DNA of 64,000 bases. Origin: Yamagishiella unicocca (taxonomy: Eukaryota > Chlorophyta > Chlorophyceae > Chlamydomonadales > Volvocaceae). The stretch covers positions 124,001 to 188,000 of the forward strand of contig BDSL01000027.1 in NCBI GenBank assembly GCA_003116995.1. Reading direction: 5' to 3'. Of this stretch, positions 1 through 10,900 are shown piece after piece (within the stretch, counting starts at the first letter, position 1; each line of letters opens with the position of its first letter). The position numbers and the translations under genes are program-made. A model generated the notes under the pieces. The model was not told the DNA's origin. It did no database searches and saw only the letters and a list, made by a program, of their open reading frames with translations.

Positions 1-56
1 GCAGCGCCTGTCGCCCCAGCTGGCCCTTGGAGCGGTTGCAGCAGCAGTGGGCTAAC

Positions 57-434
57 TGGTTCGCGCATGAGGGCCCGCGTAATGGGGCACACGAAGCTGC
101 GGGGCACGCGGAGGCGGGAAGGCAGCGGGGCTGACGCGGGGGTGCTCAAGCCCAGCTTGGTCCGGCAGCCGACGTCAGCCCACGCGGCGCCGTCACCGCC
201 ATCTCTGAGGGACTCAACAATGTCCAGATTGGCGTGTAGCGCGGCTGCTTGCTGCTGATGCAGAAGCTGGTGCGGCATGGGACGCCCTCTGAGCAGGCAC
301 CCTGCAGGGACGGGCTCGACGGCATGAGGCGCTGTCGAGTAATTTTGGATGGCTGTGCTGAGCTCGCTGCCAAAGGGCTCCAAGTCGGGAGGAGGCTTTG
401 GTCTCCATGCGCCGGGAAACATTGGCCTTGCCAT
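57..434 (-). CDS. U-box protein, first exon only (gene runs off the left edge)
   Basis: A 126-codon frame opens at an ATG at 434 in a good context (CCAAAATGGC) and stays open to a donor (GTTAGC) at 56-51. Near its end it reads VPRSFVCPITRALMREP, the start of a U-box: hydrophobic residue, CPI, then M-R-(D/E)-P. U-boxes recruit E2 enzymes without zinc, so the product is probably an E3 ubiquitin ligase. The N-terminal 105 residues (about residues 1-105) are Pro/Ala/Gln-rich and I recognise no domain in them. The rest of the U-box and any ARM, WD or kinase module would lie left of position 1. Reading straight through without an intron gives a sequence unlike a U-box, which supports the splice. 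The family call rests on about 17 residues. Confidence 0.72.
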
Positions 435-1909
435 TTTGGCAGCGCTTCGCGCAGGATGCGGGATGTTAACTTCGTGGCAAGGTCAGGATATATAAGCGAC
501 AAAGGCCTATGCGCGCGCACAATGCGCCCGCAAGCTACTGCAATGTGGAGCGCCAAAGGATTTCCGAGCGCTGCCGGCAGAAAACGTTTTCTACTAATAT
601 CAGTAGCCGAGGTAGGGTCTAGCGCTGTGCTGAAGCCGTAAGGCGGCGGCCGCAGTGCGGCATTCAACCGCTGGCGAAACCAGCTGCTAACCTGGCCAGC
701 AGCGCTAAGTCTTCCAAGGGGTCTTGTTGTACGTCGTATTGTCCAACGCGTTTTGTATTGGAGGATTACCGGCTTGACACGTCAGGGGCAGACCGGCAGC
801 CGGGGTCCAGGCCATCCCTCATTCCCTGTATCCTAGTTTCCCGGGCTCAGTATGCAGGTGTAAGCTGATAGCTGAAATAATAATCCGGTGATCAGTTTTG
901 TGTGAAGGGAAACAATAGGCGACAGGTTTTCGTACCCTAAAGGGCAGTCGTACCATGCAAACGGGTCTTCATGAAACCTATATAACACAGCAAGAAGGAG
1001 TTGAAAGCCTCACCTAATCGTCACCATGTCGCGATATGTCCCAAAGCGGCTCCTATTGGTTCATGACACATAGTACACATTTAGGGCTGGCGAAGTAGCA
1101 TGGCCGCACCCTTCGCTCTTTAGCCTTTTGTACTGTTATCCTCCCAAGGCACACCAGTTCCTGTTTATGCCTGAACAGCCTGATTGCCTGTCAGCGCCAT
1201 TCGTACGGTCGGGCTGGATGAACAGGAACTCAAAGACCCAGCGTGGGCATTGCTGGGCATACATGCCTATTCACGAGTTATGCTATCTAGTTGATTGCAT
1301 CGCTGTATCTTAAGGCGGGATCCAGCACCTGGCCGTCCGGGCGCAAGTTGACCAACGGCTTAGGTTGGGCCCTGGCAGATCTGTCCCCATCCGGAGCAAC
1401 GTTACCGGCGCTTCTGCATGTATGTAAATGCCTGGTGTGCCGAAATGGGCTGATAGGAGCTGATGGTGAAGCGCTGCCCATAGCAGGGAAGGGAAGCGGC
1501 TGCGCTCCGCAGTGCGGGCGATGCCAGCCATCTTGCAACACTGCCGACTGGTAAAACGACATCCTACGGAAGATGGTTCAGGCCTGTAGATCTGCTGACT
1601 TATGAAACCGCTCGCGAGAAAGTGTAATACTTCAGTTTCACGCTGTGCGCTATTTTTGGTCTCGGTCAGTGGCCCGCCGCCGTCAGTGATTGCTGCGCCC
1701 TGTTAGCCTGCTGTACTAATCTTATTTATTAGTACCGGTTTATGCGGCAAGTCTTGGGACAGCCTGTCGACCGAGCGAATATGTTTGGGTTACGAGTCAC
1801 TAAGCCGCGGGCCGCCAATCCGTAGCAGACACCAACACAAAGTCCTTGCCAATATGCCCAAGCACAATATAAGCAGGGCTGCACCAGGCCCAAATTCACC
1901 TCCAAGCCA
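435..1909. other. Intergenic: between the U-box gene start and the BLD10 stop
   Basis: No convincing coding exon is visible on either strand. The ORFs here are short, overlap one another on opposite strands and lack splice partners. The region should contain the promoter and 5' UTR of the U-box gene (next to 435) and the 3' UTR of BLD10 (next to 1909). I found no TTACA (TGTAA on the minus strand) below the BLD10 stop. Confidence 0.5.
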
Positions 1910-4900
1910 TTATCGTCGTTGGCCCTGCGGGCCTCCTACGCCCCCACCCGAACTGCCGCCGAGCCCCGCAGCTCCAAAGCCTCCCTGACCTGCAGCGCCT
2001 GCCATGGCAGCAGCAACACCGGGAGGCTGTTGCGGCTGTGCCATTGGACCGGCTGCCGCCCCCGCCGCTCCCACCCACTGGCTCCCAGCTGCCGTCGGCG
2101 CCGTCGCTGCGACGGCCAAGGCGGTTATGCTGGACAGCGCAGCGTTGGTGTTGTCGTACTCGGCCTGGATCCCAACCATCTCGGCGCTCATGGCGGCCAG
2201 GGTTGCTCGCGCCCGCGTGGTTGCCTCCTCCAGGGCCGCCTTCTCACCCTCCAGCGCGTCCACCTGGACCTGCGGGTTGACGTTGCATGGTTGGGTGGTT
2301 GGGAGGTCAGGAGGGCGGAGGTGACGGGCCGTCAGCATTGCGGAGGGGAAGGGCAGAAGGAAATTGAGCGCAATCCGACGCACTGCTTTAACCTAATGGA
2401 AGCAAGCCACAAGGCGTGAGCACATCACCATTCATTCTGTTGCAGGACAGACATGGAACCCCAGCCCGCGTCGCTCCTAGCCCGCCAGCTGTGGACTAGT
2501 CGAGGAGCAGCAGGCGCACTGCTTGGCTTGTAATACACTTGGCCTCTCCCATCCTGAAACCCTCGCGGATCCCTGCGCCGCCCTAGATGCGCCCTTGGCC
2601 CTCCCTCCCAAACTCTTGCTTCCACCGTCCAAAACAGTACGCACCTGCAGCTCTTGCAGCCGTCTGCTGGCCATAGCCGCCGCACTCTCACCGTGCTGCG
2701 CCGCCGCAGCCGCCGCGGCCTCCTCCCCGACCGCGCCTTCGATGCTGGAGAGCAGCTCGAGGAAATCGCGCTCTGCCTGCCTCCGCCTGCCTTGCTCGTC
2801 CTGCGGGGCAACAGCGCAACATGGTAGCATAGGAGAGGGGCAACGGATAGGTCGATTCCCCTGGCGGTACCGGTGGTAGGATGAACCGATCTGCTCGACC
2901 CACATGCGTCAACACGCAACACGCATCAGGACGCGCGCACCAGTCGCCCCCTGATGCGCTCCTAGTGTTGTGCTTCTGCCGCTCCTTGTCGTTGTGCTGC
3001 TGTGCGGGAGGGCGTCCGTGCCGATGTGGCGGCTCGTCGCAGCGGTAACACGCACGGTGTGCGGGCATACGCACTCCTAAGCTGCCCATCCAGTGGAGAA
3101 GCTTCCTCCATGAGCTCGCTCACCTTCAGTTGGCCCTGCAGCCGCGATACGCTGGCACCCGCGTCTTGCTCGGCGAGCGCCTGGCGCCGACTGGCGCTGG
3201 CAACGTGCTGCCTCGCCGCAGCGACCTGTGCGCAGCGAGGGATGCGAGTGTGAGGACGAGGGCGCAGGGCTGCACCTACTGGCCGCAGCGCAATCGCCAA
3301 GCAGGTGACCAGCGCACGGAGGGCTACCGCCTGGGGCAGGCATGGACTATGGGACCGGATATATCCTCAGGAATCAGGCAGCCACATCATGCTGCAGCAT
3401 CCGCTCGTCCAGCTTGGAAGTCCTGAAAGTCGCCCGCACCGCGTCCATGCCCCGATGCCCGAGGGCCCCATCGAAACGAATGCTCTCACTCTGCCGCGCC
3501 TCCGTCCCTTCGCATACCTCCGCCGTCAACTGCGCCTTGTCCTGGTCAAGCCGCGCCACCAGCTCCACCAGCCGCCGGTGCTCGGACTGTGACGCCAGCA
3601 GCAGGGGGTCGCGGAGAGGGGTTGAAATGAGGTGGCGGGCGCGTTCCCGTCACCCGAGGGTCGCAGGCAGCTGACAGGGTCCGCTCCCGGCCCCCGCCTG
3701 GCGTGAGTGGCCCAGCCGCTCGTGCCCCTCGCAGCCAAGTCAGCTTCGGAGGCGGGTCAAGGCCGCGAGGCAACTGATTTTCCCTTCGCACCTGCAGGGC
3801 GGTCAGCTCGTTCCGCGCCGCTGACAGCAGCGACTCCTGTTGCCGGCAGGTATCTTGCAGCTGCGCGGGCGTCCGCACGGGTGGGGTGGGGGGCATCACA
3901 GTGGGAACACCAGCAGCAGCAGGCCAGCGATGGCAAAAACGCGGTGCCTGGCCACGAATTTGCCCCTGCTGTCCTGAGTCACGGGGCCAAAAGTCCAATG
4001 CGACCCAAATACCGATAGTACCGTGCCGGTCACTCCGCTGCACACCCCAGTGCAGCAGCCCGCCCATCACAGTGTCCCACTGGGTGCTGCAGGGAGCCGC
4101 ACGCTTCCCCCTAAGTCCTCCTCTAAACAGTGTTTTTCTCGGCATCCACGGGTCTTCCTCAAAACCCCCCTCCCACCGCACCGTCCGCATCTCCTGCATC
4201 AGCTCCATGTTCCTGCGCTCCAGATCCGCCGCACGTCCGCGGAGCGCCCCCGCCGACGCCGCCCCCGTCTCCACCGCGGCCGCCCCCTCCGCCTTGGCCG
4301 TCGTCATCGCCAGGGAGGCCCGCAGCCGGGCGGCTTCGTCCTGAGCGGCGTCGCGCTCCGCCGACACCCGGGCTAGCGCCGACGCCTGAACATATTTTGA
4401 TGCACGGTAGAACAGTAAGCCGGCACAAACGATACGCTCCTCCTTGTCCCTCTCCTCTCCAAACCCTCCTAGTACTGCACTGTGCGTCAGGCATCCTCAA
4501 ACGATTATTTGCGACACGTGGAACCACAATGGTTCTGGACGATCTTGGCACTGCCGCCCACCGCATATCCCCACCTGGTCCTTGGCGCTGCTGGCGGCGC
4601 TGCTGGCCTGACCCGCCAGCACCGCAACGCTCTGCGCCGAGCGGTGCTCCAGGGATGCCGTTGACGCCGCCAACGCCAGTGCCTCGGTCCGCAGGCGGCT
4701 GAGCTCGCGGTCCTGGGCCTCGCGGCTGGCCTGCAGCGAGCCCATCTGGTGCTGCAGCGAGGTCACCTGGCAGGTGAGGGGAGCGGGACGCGGGGGGAAG
4801 ATCCAGGGGGTGAGGACCAGGAGGCAGCGGGGGTGGGGAAAGCCGCAGCAGGGAGAGGAGCCGCGGAGGTGACGCGAAGGAGGGCGTTACGTGTTTCCTT

Positions 4901-7900
4901 TGCCATAAACGCCATGACGGGTTTCCACAGCGGGTCACCAGGTGGGCTCGCTGCAGGCCAGCCGCCTGGTGGTGCAAGCGGTGGCGGTATCCTTCCCGCC
5001 CTGCCCCTACCTGCTCCTCCAACGCCTTGTTCCTCTCGACCATGACGGACAGCTGGCCGCCGCTGCGGTCGCTGGCCAGCTCGACGCGGAACTCCCGGGC
5101 GCGCATGCCCGCCAGCAGCCCGTCCAGCTCGGCCACCCTGGAGGGAGTTGGGTCGTGTTGGGTTGTTTTAATGTGGGTCGGATTGATTTGGGTTGGATTG
5201 ATTTGGGTTGGATTGATTTGGGTTGGATTGATTTGGGTTGGATTGATTTGGGTCGGTTAGTGATTTGGGTCGTGTTGATTTGGGTCGGTTTGGTTTGAGT
5301 CATTTTGATTTGGGTCGTGTTGATTTGGGTTGGGTTGAGTTGGGTCGTGTTGCATTCGGTCGGCTCCGGGCGGGCTAGGTTGCTTTAGGATGGAGCGCCC
5401 GGGACCAGGCGGAGTGCGTTGCGGCCCGCGGGTCGGTAGTTACGTGCAGCGTGCAGCCCAACCTGACGAGGCGTGGAGGGCCCACATGTCGCACCAGCAG
5501 CACGGGCTGAGCGTCTCAACAGAACACGGCATTTCCGGCCCTCGGCCCGCGGAAGCAAGTTTGCGACTCCTTTCCTTTCTCCCTCCTACCTGGCGTTCCT
5601 CCCCCCCGACCCACCTGTTGCGCTCGAGCGCCAGCCGCTGGTTGAGGTTGGCGGTCTCTGCAGCTGAGTCGTCCAGCCTGGCCCTGCCGATGGCCACCTG
5701 GCTGTCCAGCGCCGCCACCTGCCGCTGCAGCTCCTCGCGGTGCCGTTCCAGGCCCAGACGGACCTGCGGGGGGGGGGGCAGGCAAGACCGGGGAGGCTGG
5801 CGCTCAGGAGCAGGCGGCCGGGAACAGATCGAACGTCATCAGCAAGGGATATTTCAGACGGGAATTCTAGAGGGAGCTGTGCAGCTGCTGGGCACCCATA
5901 CGAAGCCGTACCTGCTGCGCCGCCCGAATCTCCTCCAGTAGGGCCTCCCGCTGCCGTACTAGTTCTTCGCCGTCCGACTCCGCCTGCGACAGCTGGCGAC
6001 TGAGGCTGTCCACCTGCCGCTCGAACGCCTGGGGGCGGGGCACGTGAACAAGGCCATCCGCGTTAGAGAGGGCGGTGGCGATGACGGACTGCCAAGGCGC
6101 TCCGCCGAGCGGGCGTGTCCGGTCGTGTTGGTTTTGGCGGGCACTCGGCTTAATCGTTACGCATGGCAGGACCGAGACCCATGGGTCATCCAGCTACCTC
6201 CTTGGTGCGGCACGCGTACCTGCAGGTCCATGACGTACTGGTTGATGGTGGCCTGGGCGGCCCGCTGCGCCTCAGACAGGCTGGACACCTCGGAGGCTTT
6301 GGCCTGGGGGGTCAGAGGCGGCCATGGGGCCGTACAGTGAACGCACGGTCGAGGCAGCTGGGTTATTGGGGGGCCAGGGAGGTCTCTCGTGCCGTACGCC
6401 GTACGTCACACGCGCAGGTGCATCACAACGCGACCAGGACGGGCCGCCGCCACCTGATGGACGAGCAGCAGAGGCCACGCGGGCAAGGCAAGTCGAGGTG
6501 GTGCCGCGCACCTGCAGCGCCGTCTCCCGCATAGAGCCCTCCCGCTCAAGCGCGCCGTAGCCGCTCTGCAGCCTGCACGGGGCATGAGGGGAGACCCGTG
6601 GTCGGCACTGGAAAGTAAGGGGGCCAGCGGCGGGTGCTGCTCGTTTGCCCCGTGGGCCGTGCCTACGTGCCGCCCAGGGGGCATTTCGTAGGTTTCCGGC
6701 TTCCCATCGCTGCAGTTCGTGGCAGGGTACCGGTACACACCGCCCAAAGGGCAGCGGCCAGCCCGAGGCACGGAGAAGGCACACACACCCACACCCACAC
6801 ACCCCACACCCCCCCACACCGTCCGGCGGGGCCCTCCGTTACCTCCTGTGCTCCGTCGCCAGCGCCTCGTACACCCGGCGCAGGTCCTCCGCCTCCGCCT
6901 CCTTGGCGCGCAGCAGCTGCTCGGCGGACACGGCGCGGGAGCCCAGCCGCCGGGACTCCTCCATCGCGGAGTCGCGCTGTGCGGCCACCGTGGACAGCTC
7001 GCCGGACACCACCTGCGGAGGGGGCAGAGGGCCCGAGCAGGAACGGTCATTGCAAAAGGCACCATGACACGTCCATAAAGCGCAGATGCGAGAACCGCGT
7101 TGCCAATCAAGGGTGGGTGTGCATGCTGGGGTCCGGCACTACGGCGCCCTGCACAGGGGCTGGTGACGGCGGTGATAGCGGTGCTGGCGGTACCCTGGTC
7201 CAACAACGTACGGCTACTCTGTCAATGTTGCACAACGATCTGAGCAGCACAGTGAACGCGCTCCGTTGGGCTCCACGTAACCCACATGGCCCCGCACGCG
7301 CACACCCGCACCGCTGCCGCCCCCACCTGGTTCTCCCGCACCAGCGCCTCCAGGTCCTCGCTCACGGCCCGCAGCTCCTCCCGCAGCGCCTCGCCCTCGC
7401 CGCTCAGCCCGCGTATGGTCTCCATCGCCGCCGCCAGCTGCTGCCGCTGCGTCTCCACCTCCACTTCGCCGTCACGCGCGCGGCTGTCGGTGTGTGCCAG
7501 CCGGCCCTCCGCCAGGGCCAGGAGCCTGCAGGGTGGGTTGCGGAAGGAGTTTCGAGAAAGACCCGTGGATGCCAGGAAAAACCGTTTAGGACAGACGTTT
7601 TGAGATGCATGCTGGAGAACTGGGTTGGGGATACGAAAGGAGGGGGAGAGGGGCCCGCTGATGATGACGTGGTGGAGCCCCCAGGCGCCACAGTCGTCGA
7701 GCCGTTGCCGCACTCGGTTTGCTGGCGAGTGACCACCTATCCACCTATCTGCTCCGGAAGCCGTCAGGCGCACCTGGATGCCTCCTCCGCCTGCTGCTGG
7801 GTCACCTCCAGCTGCTGCTGCAGCACCGCCAGCCGCTCCGCCTTGGCATCCAGCTCGGACTGCGGCCAGGAGGGCGCGGGGCTCGCGGGTGTTGGAAAGC

Positions 7901-10900
7901 AGGGGGGTGTCCGCACAGAAGTGGCAGCTCGTTTCGGGGCTCCTCCCATCAGGGGGAATGGCGTGCATGCGTCATCTCCCTGGAGTCATGCTGCCCGGAC
8001 GCAGCTCCGCACTCAAGAGCGGTGGCCACCAGGCCGCTCCAGTACGCGCCGTACACTGCACTTGCTGCCCCCCCCTGTGCCCTCGGCAACCAGCCAGCAC
8101 CCCCGGCTGCTACCAACGTCCGCAACCCACCTGCAGCGAGTCCCGGTCCCCGTCCAGCGACCTGAGCAGCCCGCGCATCTGCTCCGCATCGCCCCGCCAC
8201 GCCGCCACCTCGTCCTGTCTGGCCGCCAGCTCGCCGGCCAGGTCAGCAGCCCGCATCTCGGCAGCGCGCAGGTCGGTGGACATAGCCTGGGCGGCAGCGG
8301 GGGGAGGGGCACAAAAACCGTTTTAAGCGGCAGCGGGGGGGATTCGAGGAAGACCCGTGGATGCCCGCAAAAACCGTTTAGAACAGACGTTTTGAAGCAG
8401 CGAGGAGGAGGGGGGGAAGGCGCGGTTACAGAAAAAGGGGGCCATGGAGGGGCATGGAGACGTAGGAGACGGCACGCAGGGGGGACTGGGGTGGGAGTGA
8501 GGGCAACAGGGCACGCAGGTGTGAGGGTGAGGGTGTCAGCGGTTGGGGGCGCCAGCAGGCGCACCTTGAGGTTGGCCATGTACTCCTGCACGGTGGCGTC
8601 GCCGCGGAGGCTCAGCGTCGTCAGCTGCTCCACCTCGGCCCGCCGGGCGTCGCAGTCGCGCCGGGCGGCAGCCAGGGCCTCCTCCAGCGACCTCAGCGCG
8701 GAGGAGTCGGAGTCGCGCGCGGCGCGCAGCTGCGGTTGGGGGCAGGCAGGCAGCGGTTGGGGGCGGAGATGCATGGCTTGCGGAGCGCACAGTACCCGCA
8801 TCGAGGTGGCGCTTGGGCCCACAGGAGCGGGCCCTTGCCATACTCTTTCTGTTGTTAATTTAGGGTTTATTAAATACGGCCCACAAGAGATTCCAGGCCG
8901 CATGGAGTCCAGGGTCGGCGCTCTTCACCCAGGCGGGCGGGCACCCATGACGAGCGCCCACTCCCTCCGGTGAACCCACCCACCTGCGCCACGTCCGCCT
9001 CGTACTCCGCCATCATCGCCTCGGCCCTCCGCGCCCGCTCCGCCCACTCCCGCCCCTGCGCCCGCGCCTCCTCCTCGCGCCCCCGGGCCGCCGAGGCCAC
9101 CGCCTCCGACTGCGCCACCATCGCCGCCGCCCGCTCGCACTCCTCCTGCCGCGCCGCCGCCTCACGCTCCGCCGCCGCCAGCCGCACCGCCAGCTGCCGC
9201 GCCGACGAGCCCGCCTCTACCGCGGAAGTGGACTCCACCGCCAGCTGGTCGCGCAGTGAGGCCAGGTCACCGGCGGTGAGGCGGGCGTCCACCATCGCGC
9301 GGTCGCGGTCAGCCTGGGGCCCCAGACAAAAATACGTTTCAGAACTTTCCAGATGCACGTAGCAAGAAACGCAACACTTGAGGTGTCGGCAGCGTGGGAG
9401 GGTTTGTGAGGAAAGCCCGTGCACTAGGAAGCAGCGTGAGAGAGAAAGGAGGGGGGGGTGAGGAACGGGTCATAACCACGACGCGTGAGGTTGACAGGAA
9501 GCCAACGCGCCCACCTCCGCCGCCTTGAGGGCCTTGCTGGCCGCCTCGGCGGCCGCATCCGCGTCCCGCAGGTGGCTCCGGAGCATCGCCTCCGCCTCCC
9601 GAGCCGCCTCCGCCTCACGCCTCGCCTCCCGCAAGGCGCGCTCGCTGCGGCCCTGCGCCTCGGTGGCCACCGTCACCTGGGCGCGCAGTCGCGCCGCCTC
9701 CGCGTCCGCCTCCGCGGCCTCCGCCAGGGCCCTCCTGGCCTGCTCCGCCATCTCCTCGCAGCGCTGCTGCAGAGGGCCCAGCCCCGACAGGTCGCGAGCC
9801 GCCCCCGTCACTCGCGACTCCGCCGCCGCCAGCTGCTGACGCGCCATGGACAGCTGGCCGGTGAGCAGCGCGGCCTCCTGCTGCAGCAGCGCCGACTGGC
9901 CGCCCACCCGCTCCAGCTCCAACTGCGCGGCACGGCGCGGAGGTCACACGGTTCGGGACCTTCAGCACATGGGGCACGTGCCAAGGGGCCTTCCGCACAT
10001 GGGGCACGTGCCAAGGTACCTTCCGCACATGGGGCACGTGCCAAGGCGTGTGCAGACGCAAAGCAAGGGGCACAAACCGCTGTCACACACGCATACTACG
10101 CGTCCTTGGGACATAGCTCCATCCCCGCCCCAGCTGATGGCGGCGCCGCCGCACCTGCAGCTGGTCCCTGGCGGACCGCATCTCCTCGCCCGCCCGCCGC
10201 TCCTGTGCCAACTCGCGCACCAGCGCCTCCGCCTGCTGCCGGGCGCGGCTGGCCTCGTCCTCCGTGCTGCTCAGGGCGCTGGCGGCGCGGACCTTGCCCA
10301 CAGACACGTCCTGCAGCTGCTGCCGCAGCGCCGCAGCCTCCTGCTCGATCGTCGACTGCCCCGACCGCGCCACCCGCAGGTCCGACTCCAGCCGTGACAG
10401 CGCCGATTGAGCCGACAGCGCCGCCGAGCGCTCGGCCGCTGCGGCGCGCTCAGCCGCCTCCAGCCGCTGCTGCAGCTCCTCACACCTGCCACCGCGTTCC
10501 GAAGACGGGATGCCGCGGGACGATTAACACGAGGGCAGAATAAATATACACACCCCTTTGATGGTTAGGATACCTTTTAGGGGTGGCCGCTACGGCTCAC
10601 ACGGCGCCAGCTCAGCCAAGAACGACACAAGACGTATGAGCATAGCGGGCTAGCGGAGGTGACATCCCCCATGTGACCCCGTGCAGCCACCGCCACCAGA
10701 CGCAACGCCACAACGGGCACACGCGTCGTGGCGTTGCATGCGCCTGCGCGCGCTGCCTCGTCAGGGGCGAGCTGCGCACCTGGCTGCGGCTGCTGCCCGC
10801 TCCTGCTCCGCAGCCGAGTAGCTGGCCTGCAGGGACTCCACCTCGTTGCGCGCCTGCGGGCGGCACACCACGGTGGCGGGTGCGACAGCGGATGAAGGGG

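Noticed and set aside
2..55. Plus-strand frame at the left edge ending in TAA, looking like the 3' end of a protein
   Set aside because: It is the antisense of the intron/exon boundary of the U-box gene, which has far stronger support.
6634..8973. 779-codon plus-strand open frame
   Set aside because: It lies antisense to six or more phased BLD10 exons. Its length comes from GC-rich sequence, and the product is low complexity with no motif.
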